Of a stretch of DNA of 64,000 nt, positions 12,106 through 21,036 are shown one piece after another. The notes below the pieces were generated by a model. It saw nothing but the letters and a program-made list of their open reading frames with translations, was not told the origin of the DNA and made no database searches. Source of the DNA: Iodobacter sp025352645 (GTDB lineage: Bacteria > Pseudomonadota > Gammaproteobacteria > Burkholderiales > Chitinibacteraceae); the NCBI RefSeq assembly GCF_033446605.1, contig NZ_JAWQUO010000005.1, positions 62,001 to 126,000 of the forward strand, written 5' to 3'. Numbering within the stretch: position 1 is the first letter of the stretch; the number at the start of each line of letters is the position of its first letter. Made by a program: the position numbers and the translations under genes.

Positions 12106-13746
12106 ATGAAAAAAATACAGACAAAATGGCTCGTAGCGGTTGCTTTGGGGGGGCTGACGGTGGCGGGGGCTTTTTGGGCTTTGAAGCCGGCGACAGAAAT
12201 CCCTCCCAAGCTGGATACGCCGATTATTGCCCTACCCGCAGGGCTGGCAGTACCGGACTTGGTGGTGGCGACGCCAAATTTAGCTGCATTGCCGGCCGCG
12301 CTGCTGAAAGTGCCGTTCTTTAAGCAGGTATTTACCGAAGATGCGGTGGATTATTACGAGCACCACCCAGATAAGCTGGGGCTGGAAGGCGCCTTGCGGC
12401 GAATTGCTTTTGAGCATGAGCTTAATCTGCAAGATCATTTTATCCATGCGCTTTTATCTGAGCCCGCCGAAATGGCGATGTGGAAAAGCGATGATGGCCG
12501 CCCAGGACACTGGGTGCTGCGTATCGAAAAAAACAATTTTGCCAGCCTACTGAGCTGGATTGCCAAGGCCGCGCTAAGCGACACACAGCTAAGCGTGGAT
12601 GGCAGCATCAATAAGATTCCACTGTATAAGCTGCAATTTGGTGGCGACGATGCGCTGTGGTTTTTTAGCCAGAATAATAAGCTGGTGGTGCTTTCCGACA
12701 AAAGCTGGCTGGAGGGCAAACAAGCGGCGGCTTGGACCAAGCTGCTGGTTAAACTCGCTAGCGACACCCCCAATCCTTTACTGCAACATTACGGCGTACA
12801 AGCTGCCAGTAGTGGCCATGCCGTAGTGGCGAATATGCGCTACCTGTCTTTTGGCTATCAAAGCCTCTTTGGAAATGTAAAAGCAGTGCGTATGGATATC
12901 GCTGCGGCCGATAAGCAAACCGGCTGGTTCAGCCATATTTTACTTAATCAGCAAACCCGCTGGGACGGCATGCCCTTGTGGCAATCCGCCCCAGATGGCG
13001 CTGCGCTTTGCCTTTCTGCCCCTGTAGACTGGAAAACGCTCGCTCCTGTCAGCAAAAAAGCCAACATCCCCGCCGATTGGCTGGCGCAGCTAGAGCCTGC
13101 GGCAGGTGTGTGCTGGTATCCAGATTCATCGCTATACAGCCCCTTACTGCTGGCGCAAACCAAAAAACCAGAGCAATTTGCCAAGCATGCACCGCAGCTA
13201 TTCGATTGGCTGATTGGGGCCAGCGAAGCGGGATTGCGTGATGAGGAACACGCTCGCCTGCCGGTCAGAAAAAGCAAGAAGGATGGTGGCTTGCTGCTGC
13301 AACGCGCCGTTAGCGCCAATGATGGCAACCTAAGCAAAGACGCCAAGGACGCCGCGCCTGGCGCAGATAAAATCACGTCTGGCCGCTACTTTGATGTCAG
13401 CATGGCGCAATCTGGCGCATCGATTGTATTCTCTCCCGATCGCAAGCTCGTCACCACCGCGATGGATGTACAGAAGAAGCGCTACGCCGCACTGGCAGAC
13501 CGGATGGAAGGCCCAAAGCAAGGCTATATCGCCCCCGAAGCGCTTTCGCAGCTACTCCAAAAAGCCACGATGGCCACCCTACCCGGCGAATCTCAACCAC
13601 TCATGCAAAGCGCGGCGGTAACTTACCTGCTGCCACATATCAAGGCCATCGCCGAGTTCCCTGACACCGGCTTGCAGCTCAGCCCCAGCAGCGACCAGCG
13701 CAAGGATCAGCACTGGGAAAGACTAGAATGGCGTAAGCCTAAGTGA
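12106..13746 (+). CDS. yfaA: YfaA-like DUF2138 protein
   Basis: This 546-residue protein has one N-terminal membrane anchor or uncleaved signal (KKIQTKWLVAVALGGLTVAGA) and an otherwise soluble, presumably periplasmic body. I recognise it as DUF2138 (E. coli YfaA) from its sequence and its place as first gene of a five-gene set in the E. coli order yfaA-T-S-Q-P. In P. aeruginosa the corresponding macroglobulin operon (mag) encodes partners that hold the macroglobulin MagD at the inner membrane. By analogy this protein may be an anchor or scaffold for the YfaS-type protein, which is inference. The function of DUF2138 is unknown. The ATG at 12106 gives the signal anchor directly. An upstream TTG at 12076 would add ten residues and is less likely. 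Confidence 0.8.
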   Translation: MKKIQTKWLVAVALGGLTVAGAFWALKPATEIPPKLDTPIIALPAGLAVPDLVVATPNLAALPAALLKVPFFKQVFTEDAVDYYEHHPDKLGLEGALRRIAFEHELNLQDHFIHALLSEPAEMAMWKSDDGRPGHWVLRIEKNNFASLLSWIAKAALSDTQLSVDGSINKIPLYKLQFGGDDALWFFSQNNKLVVLSDKSWLEGKQAAAWTKLLVKLASDTPNPLLQHYGVQAASSGHAVVANMRYLSFGYQSLFGNVKAVRMDIAAADKQTGWFSHILLNQQTRWDGMPLWQSAPDGAALCLSAPVDWKTLAPVSKKANIPADWLAQLEPAAGVCWYPDSSLYSPLLLAQTKKPEQFAKHAPQLFDWLIGASEAGLRDEEHARLPVRKSKKDGGLLLQRAVSANDGNLSKDAKDAAPGADKITSGRYFDVSMAQSGASIVFSPDRKLVTTAMDVQKKRYAALADRMEGPKQGYIAPEALSQLLQKATMATLPGESQPLMQSAAVTYLLPHIKAIAEFPDTGLQLSPSSDQRKDQHWERLEWRKPK

Positions 13747-13775
13747 TGAATTAATGTCGCATAGCAAAACCAAAG

Positions 13776-13796
13776 TCTTGAATCACAGAGAACGCA
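13776..13796 (+). repeat. Copy 1 of the dispersed 'CTTGAAYCACAGAGAACGCA' repeat
   Basis: This intergenic stretch between the yfaA- and yfaT-type genes matches 25717-25737 with one difference. A divergent copy lies on the other strand at 59246-59266. It is a short dispersed intergenic repeat of unknown role. Confidence 0.6.
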
Positions 13797-13823
13797 CGAT
13801 CCATACCCCACACAGGCCCAATA

Positions 13824-14456
13824 TTGAGTCAGTTTTTAAGCGCCCTTCTGCTGCTCTGCCTTAGCGCAATCAGCCAAGCCGCCGAGCTAAATACCGCGCA
13901 AACACAGGCGTTCAGGGGCTGGTTTGTGCGGATTATCAATGAGCAGCTACGCCAAGGCCCTAACCCGCGCTGGATGCATAGGGATTGTGCTGGGCTGGTG
14001 CGCTTTGCCGTGGCAGAGGCTTTGCAAAAACATGATGCAGCATGGTTGCAAAGCAATGGCATTAGCCGTGCAGGCCTGCCGCCGGAGGTGGATTTAGCGC
14101 CAGAGCGCCGTGAAGCGATGCGGCATAACTGGAAGCTGGCCGATGGCAAGCAAGCGGCCTATGTAGCCGCGTTTGGCCTGGTGCAAAACAACGCCCGCCT
14201 GATCGGCAAGGATATTAATCAGGCTGAGCCTGGTGATTTACTGTTTTTTGACCAAGGCGACGACCAGCATTTGATGGTCTGGACAGGTCGTTATATTGCC
14301 TATCACACCGGTACGGTTAGCCCCAAAGATACGGGGCTAAGAGCCGTAAGAATCGATCAATTAATGCAATGGAAAGACACGCGATGGCAGCCACGCACAG
14401 ACAATCCCAATTTTATCGGTATCTATCGCTTGGCTTTCTTGCCCTCTGGCTATTAA
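13824..14456 (+). CDS. yfaT: YfaT-like DUF1175 protein, NlpC/P60-like cysteine-peptidase fold
   Basis: This 210-residue secreted protein starts at TTG 13824. That start is chosen because it yields a full signal peptide (MSQFLSALLLLCLSAISQA) and no ATG is nearby. The mature part has RDCAGLVRFA (Cys55), GDLLFFDQG followed by QHLMVW (His149) and YHTG (His161). This Cys-then-His arrangement is that of NlpC/P60-like amidases and peptidases. DUF1175 is the YfaT family, second gene of the yfa operon. It probably acts in the periplasm on peptides or peptidoglycan, or in processing the macroglobulin, but no substrate is known. Its 3' end overlaps the start of the next gene by 73 bp, implying translational coupling. 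Confidence 0.8.
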   Translation: MSQFLSALLLLCLSAISQAAELNTAQTQAFRGWFVRIINEQLRQGPNPRWMHRDCAGLVRFAVAEALQKHDAAWLQSNGISRAGLPPEVDLAPERREAMRHNWKLADGKQAAYVAAFGLVQNNARLIGKDINQAEPGDLLFFDQGDDQHLMVWTGRYIAYHTGTVSPKDTGLRAVRIDQLMQWKDTRWQPRTDNPNFIGIYRLAFLPSGY

Positions 14457-17400
14457 TCAGCCAGAGCTTTGCCGCCGATTACGCCGTAAAAGGCAGCACC
14501 TTTTATCTGCTTTCTGACAGCGGCTTTGCCAGCACAGAAACCGCTACCGTGCGCCTAGAGGCCAGCACTTACGACGCCCAAAATTACGGCGGCGTGGATA
14601 TTCTGGTTTATCACGTACCCAAGCCGCTGGATTTTTTAAAGCAACAGAAAGACCCGCATAAGCTGAACTTAAAAGGCAACTATCAGGGCGAAGGCGCGGC
14701 CAATGCGCTGCGCTATCTGTGGGACCAATGGTATGCACGCTCGCGCTTGGCTTGGCAGCGGGTTTTTTCTGCGCCCGCTCGTGGTGCAGTCACCCATATT
14801 GCACCCGTACTAAAAACCCCGCCGCCCACCACCACCCGCTATACCGCAGCCCGCCAGTACCAACCCTTAAAAGGCTTTGAGCTGGTGGATGAGTTTCGCT
14901 ACCCGCTACAAAACGCCAAGCCCGAAGCCCCCAATGCAAGACTAGAAGGCAGCAGCAGCGAGCGCGGTGTGACACCTGGTAATGTGCGAGTGCCACTGGG
15001 CAAACTCAAACCGGGCCTTTATATTGTGGAAGGCTATATGGGCAGCTACCGCGCTGCCACCTTACTGTTCGTGGCCGATACCGCGCTTTTTACCAAGGTT
15101 TCCGCCGAACAAATGCTGGCATGGACGGCACACAAACAAACGGGGGCCGCCGTCGCAGATAGCGAGCTGGTCTGGAGCGATGGCAACGGCAGCTTAAAAT
15201 CGGGTGATAGCGATAAAGAAGGCATCGCCATTTTCAAGAAAACCTCGCCCGAGCAAAGCTACGTTTACGGCATCGACCCACAGGGTGGCGCCATGATCTC
15301 GGAAAGCTTTTATTACCCTGCCGAGGTCAACAACAGCAAACTGTATATCTCCACCGACCGCCCCCTCTACCGCCCTGGCGACACGGTGAATATTGCGTTA
15401 GTTGGCAGGGAATTCACCAGCGCCCGCGAGCATAGCCACCTTAAAAGCGAAACCGTGCAGCTGATGCTGCGCGATCCGGCGGGCACCGAGCTATCCCGCC
15501 AAGAAATTAAAATCAGCGCCGACGGGGCCACCACCCACTTTACCCTGCCCGATAATGCCGTGGCAGGCGGCTATGATTTGCGGCTGGTTTATCAAAACAC
15601 GCCTTACGCCGCGCCGTTTCGCGTGGCCGAATATACCAAGCCACATTACGACATCAGCATTGATTTAGACAAAGCAGCACTCAAAACCGGCGAAGAAGTC
15701 AGCGGCAAAGTCAGCATGCGCTACCCCGACGGCCGCCCCGTGGCCGGTGCATCGGTAGAGCTGGTGCTACGCAGCCAGCGCGTTTCCATGGTGAATGACG
15801 AAGTGCAATACCAAGGCTTGTTTCCACTTAAGCTAAGACAAGACACGCTTAAGCTGGATGCCAGCGGTAATGCGCGTTTTAGCCTACCCGCCGCCACCGA
15901 TCCTAGCCGCTATGTCTTGCGGGTGATTGGCAGCCAATCTGGCGCTTACCCCGTCACCGCCAGCCGCGAAGTGCTGATCGACAGCGCCGCCAGCCGCTAC
16001 CGCCTTAGCCCTGATACGCAATTTGCCTCAGCAGGCGAAACCGCCCGCTTTAAAATCATCAGCGATTGGCCAGGCAGCAACAAACCCGCCAGCTGGAGCG
16101 CCCAGCGCTTAGAAGACCGCAGCAGCCAAACGGGCAAGGTGGCGAGCGCAGAGCTGGCGATTCAGTTTAAGCAGGCAGGTAATTATCAGATTCGCCTGCT
16201 CGACGCCACTGGCAAAGAGCTAGGACAAACGCCTTTTATTGTCAGTGGCAAGGGCTTAAATGTCGCGCCTGGCTCGATCTCGCTATTGTTTGATAAAGAA
16301 AACTATCAGCTTGGCGAAACCGCATCAGGCATGCTGACTTTCCCAGAAGACGTCAGCGATGCGCTACTCACCCTTGAGCTAGAAAACGTGCAGGAGCAAG
16401 CTACGCTGGCCAAGGGCGCTAGCTGGCTTAAGCTGGCTAAAATCAGCGCCCGCCAGTGGAAAATCAGCCTGCCGATAGAAAAAGATTACCGCCCAAATAT
16501 GACCTTCTCGGTGCTGTACGTAAAGCACGGCAGTCATAGCTTTCAGAACCGTGGCTTAGCGGTGATTCAGTCCAAGATTGATGTCAGCATCAAGGCGGAT
16601 AAAAAAGAATACCAACCTGGCGATCTGGTGACCTTGGAGCTAAGCAGCGCGGTGGCGGGCAAAGGCGCAAGCGCGCAGCTTAGCCTTGGTGTGGTCGATG
16701 AAATGGTTTATCTCTTACAGCCCGAAATCACCCCAGATATCTACGACTTTTTCTACCACGCCCGCCGCAATGCCGTGCGCACCAGTGCCAGCTTAAATTT
16801 CTATGGCTACGATATGGCTTGGTCGCCACGCGCCGCTGGCAGCGACGAAATGCGCTACAGCTCCCGCTCGCAAAAAATGCTGGTGCGCCCACGCCGCGAC
16901 AATATGGATACCGCTTACTGGAATGGCGCACTTAAAACCGACGCCAATGGCAAACTCAAAATCCAGTTCCGCATGCCCGATGCGCTTAGCCGCTGGCGCA
17001 TCACCGCCCGCGCCATCGATAACGACGGCATCGTTGGTCAAAAAACTCACTATATCAACTCGAATAAAGCCGCCTATGTGCAATGGGCAGCGGCCAGAAT
17101 CTTCCGCGAGGGCGACACTCCAAGCTTACAAGTAGCCATCACTCAGCAAGCAGAAAAAGCGCAGTATCAACTGGTGGTGCGCGCGGGCAATGCCACGCAA
17201 AAAGAGCAGACGCTCAATCTTGCCAAAGGCACAAACTATGTAGCGATTGAACCTGGCCCGCTGCAAAACGGCCAGTTGATTGTGGAGCTAAAACAAGGCG
17301 GCAAGCTGATTGATAGGTTAATTACCGATCTATCACTACGGCCCGCGCAAGATTTACAAACCGTAAGCCAAAGCATTAGCCTGCAAGATGGTAAGGCCGA

Positions 17401-18880
17401 GATCAGCCTACCTGTGGATGCACAAAATGTGCGCTTACAGCTACTGGATAGTGGTGACGCGGCTTTTCGCAGCGTGATCGACGATTTAATTGCCTACCCT
17501 TACGGCTGCGTAGAGCAAACCGCCAGCCGCTTATTGCCACTGGCTATGGCTTACCAAAAGCTGGCCGACGCACCCGCACCCATGCGCGAAGTATTACGCC
17601 AGCGCATCGAAACGGCCCGCTTACGCTTACTAAAAATGAGCGATTCTGGTGCAGTATTTAGCTGGTGGGGCGACAGCACGGCGGCCGACCCGCTGCTATC
17701 TGCTTACGCCCGTCTTGCCGAACAAACCGCCAGCCGCGCACTGGGCCTCAGCCCTAGGCTGAGCAATTCAAAATCATTCCAAGCGCTTTACGCCAATAGC
17801 GTGATGCCGCCACTGCATCAGGCGCTCACGCTATGGATGGCGGATGCCAGCGGGGAAGCCACCAAAACCCAGCTCTCTGGCCTTGTGGATCAGCTCGGTA
17901 AAACAACCGCAAAGCAGACTGCGACCAGCGTTAATATCATGAATGAGCCAGACTCGGCGCTGGGGCAACAGGCCGCGCTGGTCTTGGTCAGCAAGCTGGC
18001 CAGCCAGCAAAAACTAGCGCTACCAGATGGCATCAAAGCCGCAGCCAAGGCCGCTACCACCACTCTGCAACAAAGGCCAGAGCCTTGGCTACAAGCCTTA
18101 GCTGCATGGAGCAGCGGCGATAAAACCAATACGCCGCGCCTTTTAGCGGCGCTCAGCCAAAACAGCCCCACACTGGAAAGATCGCTGGCGCTACTTTGGT
18201 TACAGGACGAATGGAAAACCGCCAAAGCCAGCACACTGGCTCCAGACGGCAGCTGGCGTAAGCAAACCGGCAGCAGCGGCGGTATTGAATGGCTACTCAA
18301 GGGCAAGGCGGGTGAAAAACTACCGCTACAAATCGCCAAAGCGCCTAAGGAGTTGGCCGCTACGCTTAAATACGAAAGCGTAGTTAAAACCGCCAGCACA
18401 CTAGGTGTCAGTATTCATCGCCAGCTGTATGTTTTAGTCCCCACCGCAGACGCGGGCTTTAGCGCCAAGGCAGTGGAGTGGGGCAGCAAGCTCGCCACGG
18501 ATAAATTGTATGTGGACGAAATTGTGCTGGATGCTAAAAAAACCTATCGCTATGGCTTACTAGAGGCCGCCCTACCACCCGGCGCAGTGGTTGAAGAGCA
18601 GCATTGGGGCCTAAAAATCGACAATCTGCCAGGCCAAGATAAATACGAAGATGAAGAAGGCCAGGAACAAAACACGCTAGCGGTGCAAGCCATGCAGCAA
18701 AAAGCCCTCGGCTATGCCATGCCCGTGCCCAAGCTAGAAGGCAAAACAGTGATGCGGCAAATTGTGCGCTTCACTCAAGCCGGACGCTTCACCCTGCCGC
18801 CAGCCCGCTATTTCCGCATGTATCAGCCGGATGAAAGCGCGCAGGAAGAAGGCGCGGCAAGGGTGGTGGAGATTCGATAA
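14384..18880 (+). CDS. yfaS: Bacterial alpha-2-macroglobulin, YfaS/MagD type, with CVEQ thioester motif
   Basis: This 1,498-residue protein is close in length to E. coli YfaS. It has a signal peptide (LGFLALWLLISQSFA) without a lipobox, so it is probably a soluble or complexed periplasmic protein. Macroglobulin-like domains follow (for example STDRPLYRPGD near residue 322 and KADKKEYQPGD near 741), then YPYGCVEQTASR around Cys1042 in the helical thioester domain, and a C-terminal receptor-like region. Macroglobulins trap attacking proteases after bait cleavage, and CxEQ forms the reactive thioester. ATG 14384 is preferred over ATG 14369 because GGAAAG lies 7 bp before it. The gene overlaps yfaT and is followed by the yfaQ- and yfaP-type genes. 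The intact CVEQ is worth noting because macroglobulins differ in whether they keep it. Confidence 0.92.
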   Translation: MAATHRQSQFYRYLSLGFLALWLLISQSFAADYAVKGSTFYLLSDSGFASTETATVRLEASTYDAQNYGGVDILVYHVPKPLDFLKQQKDPHKLNLKGNYQGEGAANALRYLWDQWYARSRLAWQRVFSAPARGAVTHIAPVLKTPPPTTTRYTAARQYQPLKGFELVDEFRYPLQNAKPEAPNARLEGSSSERGVTPGNVRVPLGKLKPGLYIVEGYMGSYRAATLLFVADTALFTKVSAEQMLAWTAHKQTGAAVADSELVWSDGNGSLKSGDSDKEGIAIFKKTSPEQSYVYGIDPQGGAMISESFYYPAEVNNSKLYISTDRPLYRPGDTVNIALVGREFTSAREHSHLKSETVQLMLRDPAGTELSRQEIKISADGATTHFTLPDNAVAGGYDLRLVYQNTPYAAPFRVAEYTKPHYDISIDLDKAALKTGEEVSGKVSMRYPDGRPVAGASVELVLRSQRVSMVNDEVQYQGLFPLKLRQDTLKLDASGNARFSLPAATDPSRYVLRVIGSQSGAYPVTASREVLIDSAASRYRLSPDTQFASAGETARFKIISDWPGSNKPASWSAQRLEDRSSQTGKVASAELAIQFKQAGNYQIRLLDATGKELGQTPFIVSGKGLNVAPGSISLLFDKENYQLGETASGMLTFPEDVSDALLTLELENVQEQATLAKGASWLKLAKISARQWKISLPIEKDYRPNMTFSVLYVKHGSHSFQNRGLAVIQSKIDVSIKADKKEYQPGDLVTLELSSAVAGKGASAQLSLGVVDEMVYLLQPEITPDIYDFFYHARRNAVRTSASLNFYGYDMAWSPRAAGSDEMRYSSRSQKMLVRPRRDNMDTAYWNGALKTDANGKLKIQFRMPDALSRWRITARAIDNDGIVGQKTHYINSNKAAYVQWAAARIFREGDTPSLQVAITQQAEKAQYQLVVRAGNATQKEQTLNLAKGTNYVAIEPGPLQNGQLIVELKQGGKLIDRLITDLSLRPAQDLQTVSQSISLQDGKAEISLPVDAQNVRLQLLDSGDAAFRSVIDDLIAYPYGCVEQTASRLLPLAMAYQKLADAPAPMREVLRQRIETARLRLLKMSDSGAVFSWWGDSTAADPLLSAYARLAEQTASRALGLSPRLSNSKSFQALYANSVMPPLHQALTLWMADASGEATKTQLSGLVDQLGKTTAKQTATSVNIMNEPDSALGQQAALVLVSKLASQQKLALPDGIKAAAKAATTTLQQRPEPWLQALAAWSSGDKTNTPRLLAALSQNSPTLERSLALLWLQDEWKTAKASTLAPDGSWRKQTGSSGGIEWLLKGKAGEKLPLQIAKAPKELAATLKYESVVKTASTLGVSIHRQLYVLVPTADAGFSAKAVEWGSKLATDKLYVDEIVLDAKKTYRYGLLEAALPPGAVVEEQHWGLKIDNLPGQDKYEDEEGQEQNTLAVQAMQQKALGYAMPVPKLEGKTVMRQIVRFTQAGRFTLPPARYFRMYQPDESAQEEGAARVVEIR

Positions 18881-18907
18881 TGAATGGCTATTTTTGGGGA
18901 AAATATC

Positions 18908-18938
18908 GTAGGGTGGGCACGCCCTTGTGCCCACGCGT
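18908..18938 (+). repeat. REP-like palindrome (forward copy)
   Basis: GTAGG is followed by GTGGGCAC, a six-base loop and GTGCCCAC (stem 18913-18920 with 18927-18934), then GCG. It lies in the 109 bp between the yfaS- and yfaQ-type genes and pairs in inverted orientation with the copy at 19034-19059. The same consensus occurs at 23469, 49429 and 63094. It could terminate or stabilise the yfaS transcript. Confidence 0.75.
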
Positions 18939-18989
18939 CAGCGGAGCGTACCCGCGCGTCAGCCATGCGTACCCGCGTAGAGAAGTCCT

Positions 18990-19397
18990 ATGAGTAGCTA
19001 TATTTCCATGCCCTCACCGCGCATGCGCTTACACGCGTGGGCACAGCTGCCCACCCTACTCTTGTTGATCAGCAGCGCCTTGGCGCGTGAGCCAGTTTGC
19101 TTGCCTAGGCCAGATATTCAGCAAAAATTGGCCACGCTGGCCAAAGGCTGGCACGGCAGGCTGAGCCATGAAGAGGGCTATGCACCGCCTACCGCATTTA
19201 CAGTTTGTCAGCTGCATAGCGGCTTACCTTACGCAGACCACCAGCTGCAACGCATTTACATCCGTAATCTAGCGGGGGTAAATGATGAAATCACTCTTGC
19301 TCATGAATACCTGCATCTGGCATTCAGCCACCACCCGCGCGGGCGTAATGAAACCTTTATTGAAACCATGGCGCTTAGCCTGGTGGAGTCACCATGA
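18990..19397 (+). CDS. Short YfaQ-like (DUF2300 C-terminal) secreted protein with HExxH
   Basis: This 135-residue protein has a signal peptide (hydrophobic PTLLLLISSALA) followed by about 100 residues. LAHEYLHLAF (residues 103-112) contains HEYLH, a zincin-type HExxH, and acidic residues follow at Glu121 and Glu125. Position in the operon and the HEYLHLAF block match the end of YfaQ/DUF2300 proteins. E. coli YfaQ is about 550 residues, so this form lacks roughly the first three quarters. It could be a minimal metallopeptidase-like partner of the macroglobulin (inference). The ATG at 18990 has AGAAG upstream, and ATGs at 19008 and 19023 are alternatives. A REP-like palindrome encodes part of its signal peptide. 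The gene overlaps the next one by 4 bp. Confidence 0.7.
   Translation: MSSYISMPSPRMRLHAWAQLPTLLLLISSALAREPVCLPRPDIQQKLATLAKGWHGRLSHEEGYAPPTAFTVCQLHSGLPYADHQLQRIYIRNLAGVNDEITLAHEYLHLAFSHHPRGRNETFIETMALSLVESP
19034..19059 (-). repeat. REP-like palindrome (reverse copy) inside the yfaQ-like signal peptide
   Basis: CGCGTGGGCA, loop CAGC, TGCCCACCCTAC: the reverse complement of the GTAGGGTGGGCA...TGCCCACGCG consensus seen at 18908. It is read as HAWAQLPTLL in the signal peptide of the yfaQ-like gene. Confidence 0.75.
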
Positions 19398-20164
19398 AAT
19401 ACTTACTGATACTGCTGCTTATCCCCCTTGCCCAAGCTGAAGGCCTGCGGCTGGATTCCCCCGCTGGTGGCTGGCGCAATACCACCGGCAAGGCCGAGCG
19501 CTACACCCAAAACGTGCAATATCCAGCCACGCTGGTGAATACTCCCGAAAATCAAGGCAAGCTGGCGCTGATCCGTGGCCATATCGGCAAAACACCCAAA
19601 ACCCCCGCCAAAGGCGAAGAAAACAAACCCTATCGGCTGATCGTCAATGGTGTGCCCATGCCGCTACGCATTGACGAAGACGGCAGCTTCTCCCGCCCCT
19701 ATTCTTTTAGCCGAGGTGCAAACAGCGTAGAAGTACGCAGCCCTGATGGTAAAGAGCGTGCCGCCAGCCAGTTTTACGACAGCAATAAAGAGCGCGCCCA
19801 AACCAAACTGCGCGTCGTGCTTTCATGGAATACCAATAGCACTGACTTAGACCTGCACGTGATTAGCCCCGATGGCGAACACACCTACTATGGCCATCGC
19901 GTCAGCAAAAATGGCGGCGCACTGGATGTGGATGTTACCTCTGGCTACGGCCCAGAAATCTACGCCAATCCCAGCCCGCCCAAAGGCCGCTATCTGGTCT
20001 ATGTAAACTACTACGGCGGCTACAGCGCCCCCCCCGCCATGACCATCGCCCAACTGAGCATCATCAATAATGAAAATACCCTGCACGAAAAACAGCAGCT
20101 ATTCAACGTGCCCATGCGTAAAACAGGGGATTTAACCCTAGTGGGCAGTTTTGTTTATCCCTAG
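19394..20164 (+). CDS. yfaP: YfaP-like DUF2135 secreted protein
   Basis: This 256-residue protein has a short signal peptide (MKYLLILLLIPLAQA) and a C-terminal DUF2135 domain with VVLSWNTNSTDLDLHVISPDGEH and DVTSGYGPEIY. The domain is rich in Asp, Gly and Tyr, typical of an extracytoplasmic beta-sandwich. It is the last gene of the yfa-type operon, overlapping the yfaQ-like gene by 4 bp (ATGA). E. coli YfaP occupies the same place. Its function is unknown, and a role in binding or presenting the macroglobulin is inferred from synteny only. No terminator hairpin is evident in the 128 bp before the next gene, so some transcripts may continue. Confidence 0.8.
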   Translation: MKYLLILLLIPLAQAEGLRLDSPAGGWRNTTGKAERYTQNVQYPATLVNTPENQGKLALIRGHIGKTPKTPAKGEENKPYRLIVNGVPMPLRIDEDGSFSRPYSFSRGANSVEVRSPDGKERAASQFYDSNKERAQTKLRVVLSWNTNSTDLDLHVISPDGEHTYYGHRVSKNGGALDVDVTSGYGPEIYANPSPPKGRYLVYVNYYGGYSAPPAMTIAQLSIINNENTLHEKQQLFNVPMRKTGDLTLVGSFVYP

Positions 20165-20292
20165 GGATTCACGCAGGCAAAAAGCGCAAGGAAACACGAG
20201 TAATAGAAGCCGTTTTTAACGCCGCACAACCCAAAAGTTAGACATCAAGTTCACTTAATCAAAGACCTAATCTAATTCACATAAGAAGCCGA

Positions 20293-21036
20293 ATGACTCA
20301 CACCTCCCACTCTGGCTGGCCCGCCCTCAAACCCGCTCTCTACCTTTTTATCTTCCTTGCCCTGCTCATGTTGTGGCACGGCCCGATTGCTCAGCAGGCG
20401 CATTATCATGATTTTGCGGATCAGCGTGCGGGCTTGGGCATTGCTAATCTGCATGATGTGCTGTCCAACCTCGGCTTTGCCCTGATCGGGCTATGGGGTT
20501 TGCAGCGCAGCAGCTCACAGCAGGGCCTTGCTAAAGCGGGCTGGATGTTTGGGTTTTTCAGCCTACTGCTTACCGCAGCAGGCTCGGCTTGGTATCACCT
20601 TGCACCTGATGATACGCGGCTGATTTGGGATCGAATTCCGATTGCCCTTGCTTGTGCGGGGTTTTTATCAGCGCTGGCCAGCCAACTGCATGGCAGGCTC
20701 AAGAGCACGTGGTTTATTCTTCCCTTAGCCTGCTGGGCCGTTTTGTCTGTGGGCTATTGGGTCGTCACGCAAGATTTGCGGCCCTATTTATTACTACAGG
20801 CTTTACCGCTGATTTTATTGCCGCTATGGCAGTGGCAGCTTTGCGGCAGGCAGCGCCCTTTTTGGCTGATGCTGGCGGCTAGCTTTTGCTATATTTTGGC
20901 TAAAACCGCCGAATTACAGGATCTAATGCTCTTTAACGCCCTGCAGCAGTATTTATCCGGCCATACTTTAAAACACCTTTTAGCCAGCCTTGCCTGCCTA
21001 TTTATTTTATTTGCGAGCCCTCATGAAACTGCCTGA
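20293..21036 (+). CDS. Ceramidase-like (CREST superfamily) integral membrane protein
   Basis: This 247-residue protein has about seven hydrophobic segments. The signature residues of alkaline ceramidase relatives are present: YHDFADQR with NLHDVLSN near residues 38-60, and GSAWYHLAPDDTRLIWDR near residues 97-114. These supply the Ser, His and Asp residues expected for zinc-dependent amide hydrolysis within the membrane. Bacterial members are mostly uncharacterised, so a lipid amide substrate is inference from the family. The gene overlaps the start of the next gene by 14 bp, so the two are probably translationally coupled. The ATG at 20293 follows a weak AAGAAG. Confidence 0.75.
   Translation: MTHTSHSGWPALKPALYLFIFLALLMLWHGPIAQQAHYHDFADQRAGLGIANLHDVLSNLGFALIGLWGLQRSSSQQGLAKAGWMFGFFSLLLTAAGSAWYHLAPDDTRLIWDRIPIALACAGFLSALASQLHGRLKSTWFILPLACWAVLSVGYWVVTQDLRPYLLLQALPLILLPLWQWQLCGRQRPFWLMLAASFCYILAKTAELQDLMLFNALQQYLSGHTLKHLLASLACLFILFASPHETA

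Noticed and set aside
12435..13376. Antisense frames of 112 and 142 codons within the yfaA-type gene
   Set aside because: Shadows of a well-supported gene; no similarity recognised and no promoter or RBS.
17890..18399. A 169-codon minus-strand frame inside the macroglobulin gene
   Set aside because: It opposes the receptor-domain part of an intact 4.5 kb gene and has low-complexity Leu/Ser composition; antisense shadow.
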